Shown one piece after another: positions 7,413 to 16,838 of a stretch of DNA of 64,000 nucleotides. How positions within the stretch are numbered: position 1 is the first letter of the stretch; every line of letters begins with the position of its first letter. Source of the stretch: an uncultured Bacilli bacterium (GTDB lineage Bacteria; Bacillota_I; Bacilli_A; RF39; UBA660); NCBI GenBank assembly GCA_934162125.1, contig CAKPHU010000007.1, forward strand, positions 18,495 through 82,494, in the 5' to 3' direction. The notes under the pieces are model-generated. The model was not told the origin of the DNA and ran no database searches. It saw only the letters and a program-made list of their open reading frames with translations. The translations under genes and the position numbers were made by a program.

Positions 7413-7922
7413 TTATTTTTCTAAATAATCGGCACCTTTGTGAGGCTCTTCTCTTAATAAATCGTTGAAGTTTTGCTGACGTAGTGCTTCATAAATAACG
7501 ATTGCCACACTATTAGAAACATTAAGAGCGCGTACTTTATCAGTCATAGGAATTCTTAAGCAATGATCTAAGTCATCTTTTAAAATTTCTTTAGGTATGC
7601 CAGTGGACTCTTTTCCAAAAATAAAGTAAAGTTCCTTGCCTTCTTTGTTGCTGTAATCAAAACTGGTGTGTGGTTTTCTACCATAACGCGTTAAATAATA
7701 ATAAATACCTGGATTTTTTGATTTGAAATCAGCATAATTTTCATATGTTTCATAATTTAATTTGTCTATATAATTTACACCACTTCTTTTTAAATGAGCA
7801 TCATCAATAACAAATCCAAGAGGCTTTATCAAATGAAGCTTAGTATCTGTTGCGACACAAGTACGCATGATGTTGCCTGTATTTTGGGGAATTTCTGGTT
7901 CAAATAAGACTATATTGTTCAT
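7413..7922 (-). CDS. trmL: tRNA (cytidine/uridine-34 2'-O)-methyltransferase TrmL
   Basis: 169 aa, usual length. SPOUT motifs are present: NIVLFEPEIPQNTGNIMRTC at the N-terminus, FIFGKESTGIPKEIL in the middle and RIPMTDKVRALNVSNSVAIV in the C-terminal knot. TrmL 2'-O-methylates the wobble base of tRNA-Leu; tRNA-Leu(TAA) is encoded at 1563-1651. GAAGGTG precedes the ATG. It is the gene directly upstream of sigG. Confidence 0.93.
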   Translation of the reverse strand: MNNIVLFEPEIPQNTGNIMRTCVATDTKLHLIKPLGFVIDDAHLKRSGVNYIDKLNYETYENYADFKSKNPGIYYYLTRYGRKPHTSFDYSNKEGKELYFIFGKESTGIPKEILKDDLDHCLRIPMTDKVRALNVSNSVAIVIYEALRQQNFNDLLREEPHKGADYLEK

Positions 7923-7948
7923 AATAACACCTTCACTTTAAAAGGAGA

Positions 7949-8509
7949 TTACTCTCCTATTTTGTTTAATTCTATGTAATGTTTAACTTTTGTTATGCTC
8001 AATTTGCCATCTTTTTCTTGAAGCATATTTGCGACATTTGAATTGTCAAAAGTTACTATGGCAGGATATTCTGCCGTTAGAACATATTTATATTTATACT
8101 TATTATTGAAATCAGTTAAGAAAGCTGTTTCATCAACACCACTTAAATTTAAATAAATAATGTCGTCTTGTAAATCTTTTTTCTTGATTAGTTTAATAAA
8201 ATCATTCTCAAAATTACGGCAGTTTTGAGATGATGCTGTGCACATATAAATTGTACTGTTAGGATTTTCCATTATATAATGGTCAAGTTCCTCATATGTT
8301 ATTTCAGAAAGAGTTCCTCTTATAACTGGAATTTCTTTTTGATTGTCACTATATACACGATAACAATCACATAGATATAAGGTTAAAGTAACTGTTACAA
8401 CTACTAGCAAAAATAAAATTAAATAATTTTTTACTTTTGTGTTATTTGGAACATTTTCGATAGTTTTCTTTAGATTATTTAATTCTTTTTTAGTATTTTT
8501 GTTTGACAT
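7949..8509 (-). CDS. Membrane-anchored thioredoxin-like protein without a CxxC
   Basis: 186 aa. A cytoplasmic N-terminus of about 25 charged residues is followed by one membrane segment (about 27-47), then an outside domain with a thioredoxin-like layout: NSTIYMCTASSQNCRNFE near residue 90, and a YPAIVTF strand later that resembles the cis-Pro region. The cysteines are spaced C-x6-C, not CxxC, so ordinary disulfide exchange is doubtful. Small bacteriocin-transport-accessory or thioredoxin-fold proteins look like this. AGGAAGTG supports the start. It lies 26 bases upstream of trmL. Confidence 0.55.
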   Translation of the reverse strand: MSNKNTKKELNNLKKTIENVPNNTKVKNYLILFLLVVVTVTLTLYLCDCYRVYSDNQKEIPVIRGTLSEITYEELDHYIMENPNSTIYMCTASSQNCRNFENDFIKLIKKKDLQDDIIYLNLSGVDETAFLTDFNNKYKYKYVLTAEYPAIVTFDNSNVANMLQEKDGKLSITKVKHYIELNKIGE

Positions 8510-8574
8510 TTAAACACTTCCTATCAATATTAGTTTATCATATTTTATTTTATTTAGCACTATAATTTAGTATT

Positions 8575-10749
8575 TTATGACTGATATTTGTTAATTGTTT
8601 CGGCAATTTTTCTAGAATCTTCTGTTGTGAAAGTCAAACGATAATTACATTTTGCTAGAAGATATTCACTGGTGATTTCTTCGATAGCGAAATTCTTTAT
8701 GTGAGTGTTCACGCCATCAAAATACACTGGAAATTTCTTTTCCTTGATGTCAATTAAATTGTAAGAATAAACTCCTTCATCTAGTGATAAAACATTTCCT
8801 TTAATTATCATATTTTCAACGCGACCATAGGCAAATATTTCCACCTTTGGATAACATGCAAATTTGGCGTGATAGTCGTGAATAAATTGTTCCATTTCTT
8901 CTTCTGTTAACTCAACTGATAATGTTACAGTATCAATTCCTAATTTGTACAAATAATACGCTGTATAAATATTAAAAACATTCATACCATAATCAGCAAT
9001 TATATTTTTGTAATCATTATAAATAGCATAATCTGAAACCAAAAGGGAATCTTTGTACAATGATTTAGGATTATACATGCAACGAGGTAAAGCTAATACT
9101 AGGTTGCCTTGATCTTTATATTTTTCATAGAGTTTCAAATCGTAAACATAAATACAATTGATGTTGTACCCTAAGCAAGACTGAAGTTGTTCTTCTGTGG
9201 TTACAGCAATTTTCATTATGTTAGAAGATTCAGTTGGAGCTGGAGAGAAATCTACTTTACTTACAAACGGTTCTATTTTTGGTTGTTCGCGTAAAGTTAT
9301 TAGCTTTTCGACAACTTCACGACGCAAATCATTTATATCTTTAATTGGGATAAATATATTTTCATCTGATTTTAAAGTTATTTCTTGACACTTGAAAGGA
9401 GTTTCTCCTAATTTAGTTACTTGTTCTTTTAGGCGGTCTACAGACAATGGTGCATTAATTGATCTTTGAACTATAATACCTGTGGCACTTACGGAATTTG
9501 TACCATCTGAAAAAGACATTTTTAAATTATTTCCAATAGTCGCAGTTACTTCAATCGTAATTGGAATTTTCTTTTCTGGTAATTTTTTCAAGTAAGAAAG
9601 CAATTGATAATCTTGTGTTTTACATACAATATCATTTTCCGTTAAATTGATTTTATTATCTATATAGCAAATGTCGTTAGAACTACTAATTAATTTATCT
9701 TTTTCATCATATAGATAGTTAACTATTAAGCCTTTACCACTATTTAAAAATCTGATTCCATCTTGTTGGTTCAATTGATGATAAAGTTTGATTTTGATTT
9801 TATCTTTAGTGACCTCTAGAGTCTTACCAATTTCTAGGCCAATATGATTTGGAGTTTTTATATTCATTAATTCTTTATCTGTACAATTGAAAAGACGTCC
9901 TTTAGTAAAGCCTCTATTAAATAATGTTTTTAGTAGATCGTTGTTAGTCTCAAGATCAGTTGTAGAATAATTATCAATTAGTTCTCTATAAAATCTTGTT
10001 ACAAAGCCTACATATTCTGGGCTTTTCATACGACCTTCTATTTTGAAACAATCGATGTTACTTTTTAGAAGTTCAGCAAAATTTTCAGATGTATTTAATT
10101 CTTTGGTGCTAAGTAAATACTTATTTGTAGATAATATTTCTCCGTCTTTTTCAAGACTATATGGTAAACGGCAACTTCCGGCACATTCCCCTCTATTGCC
10201 ACTTCTAGTACCAATCATGCTACTCATAAGACAGCAACCTGAATAGCAAATACAAAGAGCACCATGAACAAATACTTCTTTTTCTATTGGAACAGTTATT
10301 TTATTTATTTCTTCCAAGCTCATTTCACGTGAAAAAACAACTCGTTTTACTCCGAGTTTATAGAACAATTCAGCTGTTTCACTACTTGAAGTATTTGCTT
10401 GAGTTGAGGCGTGAATTTCTAGGCGTGGGAACTTCTCACGGAGTAAGCAGATCATACCAAAGTCTTGAACTAAGATGGCATCTACTCCGTTGTTATGAAG
10501 AAATTCGGCTTGTTCTAAAAAGTCATCCACCTCATTGTCTTTTACCAAAGTGTTCATGGTTACATATACCTTTACATCATACAAATGGCAAAACTTGATG
10601 GCTTCAACTAGCTCTTCATTGGTAAAGTTTTGAGCAAATTTGCGGGCACCAAAAGTCTTTCCAGCTAAGTATACAGCATCGGCACCATTAAAAACTGCTT
10701 GCTTTAAACATTCCATATTACCTGCTGGAGCTAATAATTCGTGTTTCAT
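8575..10749 (-). CDS. Large U32-family protein (RlhA/YhbU-like), probable rRNA or tRNA hydroxylation factor
   Basis: 724 aa. The N-terminal half has the U32 signature: ELLAPAGNMECLKQAVFNGADAVY, EIHASTQANTSS, and the Cys-rich stretch around residue 170 (CICYSGCCLMSS then GECAGSC), whose cysteines are thought to bind an iron-sulfur cluster. A U32 insert/collagenase-like domain (about 370-490) and a second barrel-like half follow, as in RlhA. RlhA hydroxylates C2501 of 23S rRNA in E. coli and shorter relatives (TrhP) make ho5U34 in tRNA; which applies here is inferred. Two short U32 genes lie at 56674-58708, so this long one is the better RlhA candidate. Old 'peptidase' labels are probably misleading. 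Confidence 0.85.
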   Translation of the reverse strand: MKHELLAPAGNMECLKQAVFNGADAVYLAGKTFGARKFAQNFTNEELVEAIKFCHLYDVKVYVTMNTLVKDNEVDDFLEQAEFLHNNGVDAILVQDFGMICLLREKFPRLEIHASTQANTSSSETAELFYKLGVKRVVFSREMSLEEINKITVPIEKEVFVHGALCICYSGCCLMSSMIGTRSGNRGECAGSCRLPYSLEKDGEILSTNKYLLSTKELNTSENFAELLKSNIDCFKIEGRMKSPEYVGFVTRFYRELIDNYSTTDLETNNDLLKTLFNRGFTKGRLFNCTDKELMNIKTPNHIGLEIGKTLEVTKDKIKIKLYHQLNQQDGIRFLNSGKGLIVNYLYDEKDKLISSSNDICYIDNKINLTENDIVCKTQDYQLLSYLKKLPEKKIPITIEVTATIGNNLKMSFSDGTNSVSATGIIVQRSINAPLSVDRLKEQVTKLGETPFKCQEITLKSDENIFIPIKDINDLRREVVEKLITLREQPKIEPFVSKVDFSPAPTESSNIMKIAVTTEEQLQSCLGYNINCIYVYDLKLYEKYKDQGNLVLALPRCMYNPKSLYKDSLLVSDYAIYNDYKNIIADYGMNVFNIYTAYYLYKLGIDTVTLSVELTEEEMEQFIHDYHAKFACYPKVEIFAYGRVENMIIKGNVLSLDEGVYSYNLIDIKEKKFPVYFDGVNTHIKNFAIEEITSEYLLAKCNYRLTFTTEDSRKIAETINKYQS

Positions 10750-10805
10750 AATCCCACTTCCATTCTAGGTAAATTATAGCAAAATTATTTTGATGTGACT
10801 ATATT

Positions 10806-11099
10806 TTATTGTACTTTTGCTTTTAAAATTTCAATCTCTTTGTTAAGTGCTTTAACCATTTTGGTTAAAATAGCAATTTCAATGTTTTCGTCATCTTTTT
10901 CTGATGATGATTGAGATGGACTTTCGGAATCATATAACTGACGGAAGTAGGCATTGGTACAAATGACTTGGGCTGCAAGCATGAGCCAGTTTCCTAAGGC
11001 ATTTTGCTCTTTTGCATTTAAGTCATCTAATAGTAAATAACCAACTACTACTGCACTAGCAGTTGAAGCTTTAGGCGGTAAATTGGGAATTCTATTCAT
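10806..11099 (-). CDS. Conserved small protein of unknown function
   Basis: 97 aa, not recognised. An N-terminal segment (residues about 8-50) is rich in Ala, Leu and Asn (LPPKASTASAVVVGYLLLDDL, ALGNWLMLAAQVI). A Ser-rich linker follows, then a C-terminal helix (KMVKALNKEIEILKAKV) that could form a coiled coil. Strong AAAGGAG lies 4 bases before the ATG. It is a single gene between the U32 gene and a divergent small membrane protein. Confidence 0.6.
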   Translation of the reverse strand: MNRIPNLPPKASTASAVVVGYLLLDDLNAKEQNALGNWLMLAAQVICTNAYFRQLYDSESPSQSSSEKDDENIEIAILTKMVKALNKEIEILKAKVQ

Positions 11100-11194
11100 A
11101 AAGCTCCTTTGTATTTATATCAAAATTTAGTTTATTTTAATATAAATAAAGCACTTAACTAAGAAATAGGCATAGATTATTATAGGTGAGATGT

Positions 11195-11407
11195 ATGAAA
11201 ATAAAGCATCCTTTCTTTTGTAGGTGTAACTCTTGTAAGCAAAAAAGAAGAAGTAGTGTTTTATACTTGGTGGGTATGATAGTTGTTTTTATTATTTTAT
11301 TTTATCAAATGCTGTTGTTACTTTTTATTACGACAAGATTTAATGTGATAATTTTACTTTTTGAATTTATGTTATTGTGCTTTCTGATCTTCCTCATTAT
11401 CTTTTAA
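11195..11407 (+). CDS. Small membrane protein with N-terminal Cys motif
   Basis: 70 aa from the ATG at 11195; AGGTGAG is 4 bases upstream, so the in-frame GTG at 11186 is unlikely. MKIKHPFFCRCNSCKQKRR gives CxCxxC plus a basic cluster, followed by two strongly hydrophobic segments (about 23-45 and 50-70). A zinc-binding knuckle next to the membrane is possible. The last 36 bases overlap the convergent ysxE-like gene. No family recognised. Confidence 0.55.
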   Translation: MKIKHPFFCRCNSCKQKRRSSVLYLVGMIVVFIILFYQMLLLLFITTRFNVIILLFEFMLLCFLIFLIIF

Positions 11408-12271
11408 AACAAAACTTAGCGATTTTAAGACATAGTTTACAAATTTACGAGTTGTAATTATATTGACAAGATTATCTTTTTTGAACTCTAGTTTTGGCGG
11501 AATTAAAATTAAGGATTCAAAAAGTAGTTTTTCGGAAGGTGTGTACTGATATTTACTTTGATATAATTCAAATAGACTTTTCATTTCCAAATTGTCGTAA
11601 TCATTGTGAAAAAAGTTTAGAAAATCATAAACTACTAGTCCTTTTTTGGCATTGTTCCAATTGATTAAAAAACTATCGTCAGATATTAAAAAATGGTCTA
11701 GTGAAATGTTGTTATGAAGAAGAACATGACGTTCTCTTTTTTCATTTTTATGGAGACTGTACCAGTTGTCAAGACTCCTTTTCGCATTATCTAAGGCAAA
11801 ATAGACACTACTAATGTTTCGAATTAATAGATAATCAGCTGGGGACATAAAGACTTTATTTTCGATATAGTCCTGTAAGTCTAGATAATAGTTCTTTAAC
11901 TCAGCGATTTGAGCCGTTTTATTTTCATATATTTCCTTAGTCTTATCTAAATCCGTATTTTCATATGAAGTTGTTTTATTATGAAGAAGTGCCATAGTAT
12001 ATACTAAATCTATGGCTTTATCAGATGCTGGCATCTTTTTTTCTATAAGATACGGATACATTTCATATTGATTGTTTTTCAGAGGAATGGGAGAAAGATA
12101 ATTGGAAAAATTGCGACTATCTAAGTAATCATAAGTTTCGGTAGTATTATTCTTTTTAACTTTCAAAGTATATGTTCCTTGATCTGTTGTTAGAACTTTA
12201 AGAGTTTTTAGATAATCTATTTTAGATATTTTAAGTTTTAGTTCTTCAAGTAGTTTTGCTTCAGTTTTCAT
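11372..12271 (-). CDS. YsxE/CotS-like spore coat protein of kinase fold
   Basis: 299 aa. It follows spoVID with an 11-base overlap, the spoVID-ysxE order of Bacillus. The middle holds HVLLHNNISLDHFLISDD, then SFLINWNNAKKGLVVYDFLNFFH, the layout of an aminoglycoside-phosphotransferase/CotS catalytic loop, with the usual H-x-D partly changed (HNNISLDH) and the metal-binding DFD replaced by NWN. Catalysis is therefore doubtful. Expected role: coat assembly on the forespore surface. Confidence 0.75.
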   Translation of the reverse strand: MKTEAKLLEELKLKISKIDYLKTLKVLTTDQGTYTLKVKKNNTTETYDYLDSRNFSNYLSPIPLKNNQYEMYPYLIEKKMPASDKAIDLVYTMALLHNKTTSYENTDLDKTKEIYENKTAQIAELKNYYLDLQDYIENKVFMSPADYLLIRNISSVYFALDNAKRSLDNWYSLHKNEKRERHVLLHNNISLDHFLISDDSFLINWNNAKKGLVVYDFLNFFHNDYDNLEMKSLFELYQSKYQYTPSEKLLFESLILIPPKLEFKKDNLVNIITTRKFVNYVLKSLSFVLKDNEEDQKAQ

Positions 12272-12989
12272 TTGTGGTTGGAATTATTAATTTTGTACCT
12301 ATCTTTAAGGAAGAAAGATCATTATATTTTTCTAGTTCCTCTTTAGTTGTTTTATATTTTTCAATGATACTTTGAACGGTTTCTTCTTCTCTAACAATAT
12401 AAATTGAATAAGTAGAGAAAGTTTCTTCTGCATCTTTTAGTGATGAAAATAAGGCACCAACATTTTCGGTTGTGGTTGTAGTTTCTGTTACAGTTTTATT
12501 AATTTCTTGCTCTTCTGTGGTAGAAATATTATTTTCTTTGGCAGTTTCCATTTTATTCTCCTTTGTATTTTGAGTAATCTCTTCTCGTGGAGATGTCTCT
12601 TTTTCTGGTTCTTTTTTAGGTGGTTCGTCTTCTTCTTCAATGCAACGTTCTTTTTCTTCCTCTATTAATTCTAGGCCTTCTACTTTTACATCAATATAGC
12701 AGACCATTGTATCATCATTTTCTATTTCATAATAGAAATCAGCAATTTCAATTTTGGCAGTTTTTAGGTCTAGTTTTTCATTTAAGATTATCTCAGCTGG
12801 AATTTTAAAAGAAAAGTCATCTTCTATTCTTGATGCTTCCGTTAATTTATATTTTCCAGAAACAGTAAATTCTCCTGTAATATTACTTTCGTCAACAAAT
12901 TTTAAATTATCGTCTAGTGAAATTGCGGTTACTTCCCCTATCATTGAGGAAAATTCTAATTCTTTTTTAAAAGATATAATTTTTTTCAT
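12261..12989 (-). CDS. spoVID: SpoVID-like coat morphogenetic protein with C-terminal LysM
   Basis: 242 aa, shorter than Bacillus SpoVID. The N-terminal ~100 residues are beta-rich (SMIGEVTAISLDD, ITGEFTVSGKYKLTEAS), resembling the SPOCS/DUF3794-type domain. An acidic Glu/Thr-rich linker follows. A C-terminal LysM domain spans about residues 195-240 (YIVREEETVQSIIEKYKTTKEELEKYN ... LKIGTKLIIP, read here as separate pieces). SpoVID anchors coat encasement. AGGAGG is 5 bases before the ATG. It is coupled to the ysxE-like gene. Confidence 0.8.
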   Translation of the reverse strand: MKKIISFKKELEFSSMIGEVTAISLDDNLKFVDESNITGEFTVSGKYKLTEASRIEDDFSFKIPAEIILNEKLDLKTAKIEIADFYYEIENDDTMVCYIDVKVEGLELIEEEKERCIEEEDEPPKKEPEKETSPREEITQNTKENKMETAKENNISTTEEQEINKTVTETTTTTENVGALFSSLKDAEETFSTYSIYIVREEETVQSIIEKYKTTKEELEKYNDLSSLKIGTKLIIPTTNEN

Positions 12990-13013
12990 AAAAGCCTCCT
13001 ATTCAATAATATG

Positions 13014-13043
13014 AAAAAAGAAGGCTTTTATGCCTTCTTTTTA
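13014..13043 (-). terminator. Terminator after lon
   Basis: A perfect 10-bp stem AAAAAGAAGGC/GCCTTCTTTTT with a 6-base loop lies just downstream of the lon stop codon. The flanking A and T runs make it bidirectional. Confidence 0.85.
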
Positions 13044-13055
13044 GAGGAAAATTCT

Positions 13056-15359
13056 TTAAATATGGAAAAGCTTTTTAGCTATTTCTTCATAGCTTTCTAC
13101 AAGAATAAATTCAATATCAGAGCTTACTTCTTTAGGAATTTCTTTTAGGTCTTTTTCATTTTCACGAGGAATAAAGATAGTCTTAATTCCAGCACGATGA
13201 GATCCAATTACTTTTTCTTTAAGACCTCCTATAGCTAGAACTCTACCACGTAGGGTTATTTCTCCAGTCATGGAGATACTTTTTTCTACGGCTTCTTGTC
13301 TTAAAAGACTGATCAAAGCTGTTGTGATAGTAATACCAGCAGATGGTCCGTCTTTATTGATGGCACCCTCAGGAAAGTGAATATGAATGTCATTTTCTTC
13401 TAATAATTTGCTATCTATATTAAATAACTTAGTATTTGCTTTTATGTAACTTAAGGCAATACGACATGACTCTTGCATGACATCGCCTAGTGAACCAGTA
13501 AGTATCAGTTCACCTTTTCCCTTAAACATTGTAGCTTCAATTGGAAGAATATCACCACCATAGATAGTGTATGCCATGCCGTTAACAACACCTATTTCTT
13601 TTTTAGTTATATTTTCTAAGTAAGAGAATTTTTTCTCACCTATAAAGTCAACTAATTTTTCTGGTGTAATATCAAAAAATGGACAGTCATTGTCTAGTAG
13701 AATTTTCTTAACTATTTTACGGAAAAGACTTGCTATTTCACGTTCTAGTTCACGAACTCCTGCTTCTTTTGTATAATTTCTGATAATTGTCATAATGGCT
13801 TCGTCACTAATTTGCACTTGGAGTGGTGTTAGACCGTGAGCCTCTAACTCTTTAGGAATAAGATGTTTTTTAGCAATATCTAGTTTCTCATACTCTGTAT
13901 AACTAGTTAAATTAATTATTTCGAGACGATCACGCAATTCATATGGAATTTGATCAATATAATTAGCTGTGGCAATGAAAAGAACTTTAGATAAGTCAAA
14001 TTCCTCTTCAACATAATGATCTGAAAATTTACTGTTCTGTTCAGGATCAAGTACTTCTAGAAGACTACTTGCAGGATCCCCTTTGATATCTTTAGTCATC
14101 TTGTCTATTTCATCTATGATAAAAACTGGATTTGTGGTACCAGCACGTTTCATACCTTGAATGATGCGGCCTGGGCAGGCACCGACATAGGTACGACGAT
14201 GACCAATTATTTCGGCTTCATCATTAATACCGCCAACACTTATCTTAGCTACATTCCTATTTAGACTCTTAGCAATACTAATTGCTAGAGATGTTTTACC
14301 TACACCAGGAGGACCAACTAAGCAAATAATTGGACTACGATGATTTTTGGTATTTTGCTTTACGGCTAAATATTCAATTATTCTTTCTTTTACTTCATCT
14401 AAAGCGTAATGGGAACTGTCTAATATTTCTTTTACCTTAACTAAATTTTCATTGTCCTTTGTATAAGTGTTCCATGGTAGAGCTAAGAGACAATCTATAT
14501 AGTCGCGGATCATTCCTAGTTCTGGCGAATTACTATTAACAGTCTCATAACGAGATATTTCGTGAAGAATACGTTCTTTTACTTTGGCATTGCATTTTAG
14601 TTTGTTGGCTTTCTTTTTTAAAGAAGATATTTCATCATCTTTGCTTACTGTATCGCCAAGTTCTTGTTGCATTAGTTTGATTTTTTCACGAAGAAAGTAT
14701 TCTTTTTGGGCATTATTTAATTCTTTCTCAACCTCTGCTTCAATACTTTGTTCTAGTTTAATAAATTTTAGATCTTCATTCATGTCTTTGATTAGACTTT
14801 TGCAACGATCAACAGGATTTATTATTGTTATATATTTCTTTTTACGTTTATAGTCTAAAGTTAGGAAAGAGGCTACTAAATCGCATAGTTCACTAAGACT
14901 GTTGACAGTGCTTAATTGACTGATAATAGCATTTCCCATGTAAGGTACTTTATCTATGTAATTTTCAACGGCCTTGATTAAAATATTTGTATAATTACTT
15001 TCAGCTTTTGTTTCAGTTAAAGTTATTTCACTGTATCCAGCATAGAAAAAATGTTCATCCTCATTGGCACTATAATTAGATATTTCAACACGACGTAGAC
15101 CTTCTAGTACTACTCTAGTTTTACCATTTGGAACATTTAATTTAAGCTTTAAGCGACCTAAGACACCATACTTTGGAAGAGACGTAATATTATAGTCACT
15201 ATCATCGATAGGGTTTACGATTAGAACTAAATCATCCTCTATTTTATCTACGATAGATACCATATCTTTATCATAGGTGTTATCATACTCAAGGCGCACT
15301 TCAGTATTGGGGAAGATAACCATGTCATTAATAATTAAAACTAATAATTTATCATGCAC
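13056..15359 (-). CDS. lon: ATP-dependent protease La (LonA)
   Basis: 767 aa, full length. The N-terminal substrate-binding domain starts MHDKLLVLIINDMVIFPNTEV. The AAA+ module has Walker A GPPGVGKTS near residue 345 and Walker B VFIIDEIDKM. The Ser-Lys protease domain has KDGPSAGITI (catalytic Ser) and the downstream Lys in GLKEKVIGSHRAGIKT. It degrades misfolded and regulatory proteins in the cytosol. The start codon is GTG, with GGAGG 9 bases upstream; no ATG is in frame nearby. Promoter at 15395-15422. Not coupled to tig, which has its own terminator. Confidence 0.97.
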   Translation of the reverse strand: MHDKLLVLIINDMVIFPNTEVRLEYDNTYDKDMVSIVDKIEDDLVLIVNPIDDSDYNITSLPKYGVLGRLKLKLNVPNGKTRVVLEGLRRVEISNYSANEDEHFFYAGYSEITLTETKAESNYTNILIKAVENYIDKVPYMGNAIISQLSTVNSLSELCDLVASFLTLDYKRKKKYITIINPVDRCKSLIKDMNEDLKFIKLEQSIEAEVEKELNNAQKEYFLREKIKLMQQELGDTVSKDDEISSLKKKANKLKCNAKVKERILHEISRYETVNSNSPELGMIRDYIDCLLALPWNTYTKDNENLVKVKEILDSSHYALDEVKERIIEYLAVKQNTKNHRSPIICLVGPPGVGKTSLAISIAKSLNRNVAKISVGGINDEAEIIGHRRTYVGACPGRIIQGMKRAGTTNPVFIIDEIDKMTKDIKGDPASSLLEVLDPEQNSKFSDHYVEEEFDLSKVLFIATANYIDQIPYELRDRLEIINLTSYTEYEKLDIAKKHLIPKELEAHGLTPLQVQISDEAIMTIIRNYTKEAGVRELEREIASLFRKIVKKILLDNDCPFFDITPEKLVDFIGEKKFSYLENITKKEIGVVNGMAYTIYGGDILPIEATMFKGKGELILTGSLGDVMQESCRIALSYIKANTKLFNIDSKLLEENDIHIHFPEGAINKDGPSAGITITTALISLLRQEAVEKSISMTGEITLRGRVLAIGGLKEKVIGSHRAGIKTIFIPRENEKDLKEIPKEVSSDIEFILVESYEEIAKKLFHI

Positions 15360-15394
15360 GATTATTCACCTCCAAGTTTTTAATACTGCTTACT

Positions 15395-15422
15395 ATTATA
15401 TAATAAAAATTGTTTTTTTCAA
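15395..15422 (-). promoter_or_regulatory. Sigma-A promoter of lon
   Basis: TTGAAA (15417-15422), 16 bases, TATAAT (15395-15400), about 36 bases upstream of the GTG. No CIRCE or other heat-shock operator was seen. Confidence 0.65.
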
Positions 15423-15451
15423 TGAAATAAGACGAAATTTTACGTTTTTTT

Positions 15452-15484
15452 TCACAAAACAAAAAGAGATTTTTGAAATCTCTT
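15452..15484 (-). terminator. Terminator after tig
   Basis: A 9-bp stem AAGAGATTT/AAATCTCTT with a 3-base loop, followed on the minus strand by TTTTGTTTTGT, lies 11 bases after the tig stop. Confidence 0.85.
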
Positions 15485-15494
15485 CTTAACTTTA

Positions 15495-16817
15495 CTATTT
15501 ATTTAATTCTTTTAATTTTTCAATAGTTTTACGCATCTCTAAATCATATTGGATCATGTCTAATCCACCAAAGTGATTTAAGAAATCTGCTTTTTCCATT
15601 TGATATTTTTCTGCTAACTTAGTAGCTTCAGCATCAGCTTCTTCTTCAGATACAACTATTTCTTCTAAGTTCATTATTTCTTCTAGCATTAATCTGTATA
15701 AAACATTTGAATATGCTTCTTTTTCTAATTGTGCTTTTAAATCTTTTTCAGTACTATTAGTGAATTGATAGTATAAATCTAGAGAAATGCCTTGCATCTT
15801 CATTTGGTCTTCGAAACGATGTAATAGACGATCTACTTCTTCATCAACCATTTCTTCTGGAATTTCAACTTCAACATTCTTACCTACTTCTTCTAGTATT
15901 TTGTCAATGTAGTCGTTTTCATTGTCCATTTCTTTTTGAGCAACAAGTGAATTTTTGATTTCAGCACGTAATGTTTCTTCTGAATTAACACCTTCCATGC
16001 CTAAATCCTCAAAGAAATCTTCATCTAATTCTCTTGCTTGTTTTGTTTTTACTTCATTAACTTTTACTTTGAAGACAACAGCTGCTCCAGCTAAATCTTT
16101 TGCTCCATAATCTTCTGGGAAAGTTAAATTTAAATCTTTTTCTTCACCAGCACTCATACCAATTAATTGTTCTTCAAAACCTGGAATAAATGTGTTTGAA
16201 CCAATTTCTAGAGAATAATTTTCTCCTTTACCACCATCAAATGCTACACCATCTTTAAATCCTTCAAAGTCGATTATAGCTAAGTCGCCATTTTCAATTT
16301 TGCCATCTTTAGTTGCAAGTTCAGTGTATCTTTCAAGTAAGTGAGATAACTCATGATCAATATCTTCTTCTGTTACTTCAACTTCTGCTGGTTTAATATT
16401 TAAACCTTTATATTGTTTAATTTTTACTTCTGGTTTTGTAATAATTTTAAAGCTGAATTCAACACCGTTTTCATCAATGCTCTTTAAATCAACACTTGGT
16501 TGTACAACTGGCATTAACTTAGAGTCTTCTAGAGCTTTTGTATAAGCTGCTTGTAAAACAAGGTCAGCAGCATCTAGGAAAAGGGATTCTTTACCAAATT
16601 TCTTTTCATAAACATTTCTTGGTACTTTTCCTGGACGGAAGCCATCTACTTTTACAGTTTTTTGCTTTTTAGCAAATACCTGGTCTAAAGCTTTTGTCCA
16701 TTCTTCTCCTTCTATTTTTACTTGTACATCGTGTACATTAGTTTTCTTTGATTCTTTTTCTACAGTTTCTTCAGTTTTAACAACTTCTTCTGTAGCTTCT
16801 TTTTTTGCTTTTGCCAT
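15495..16817 (-). CDS. tig: Trigger factor
   Basis: 440 aa. The ribosome-binding signature GFRPGKVP is at about residue 63. It is followed by the FKBP-like prolyl isomerase domain (GDLAIIDFEGFKDGVAFDGGKGENY, in two pieces) and the helical chaperone C-terminus. An extra Lys/Glu-rich N-terminal extension of about 28 residues precedes the usual start, but GGAGGG 6 bases before the first ATG and a promoter directly upstream support it. It binds nascent chains at the exit tunnel. Monocistronic. Confidence 0.95.
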   Translation of the reverse strand: MAKAKKEATEEVVKTEETVEKESKKTNVHDVQVKIEGEEWTKALDQVFAKKQKTVKVDGFRPGKVPRNVYEKKFGKESLFLDAADLVLQAAYTKALEDSKLMPVVQPSVDLKSIDENGVEFSFKIITKPEVKIKQYKGLNIKPAEVEVTEEDIDHELSHLLERYTELATKDGKIENGDLAIIDFEGFKDGVAFDGGKGENYSLEIGSNTFIPGFEEQLIGMSAGEEKDLNLTFPEDYGAKDLAGAAVVFKVKVNEVKTKQARELDEDFFEDLGMEGVNSEETLRAEIKNSLVAQKEMDNENDYIDKILEEVGKNVEVEIPEEMVDEEVDRLLHRFEDQMKMQGISLDLYYQFTNSTEKDLKAQLEKEAYSNVLYRLMLEEIMNLEEIVVSEEEADAEATKLAEKYQMEKADFLNHFGGLDMIQYDLEMRKTIEKLKELNK

Positions 16818-16838
16818 ATTATCCCTCCAACGCTTAAT

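Noticed and set aside
8575..10749. Collagenase-type peptidase
   Set aside because: The U32 family is historically labelled peptidase, but the Cys cluster and the relatives RlhA/TrhP point to RNA hydroxylation.
15360..15420. CIRCE or CtsR-type heat-shock operator in front of lon
   Set aside because: No matching inverted or direct repeat was found around the promoter; only a sigma-A type promoter is supported.
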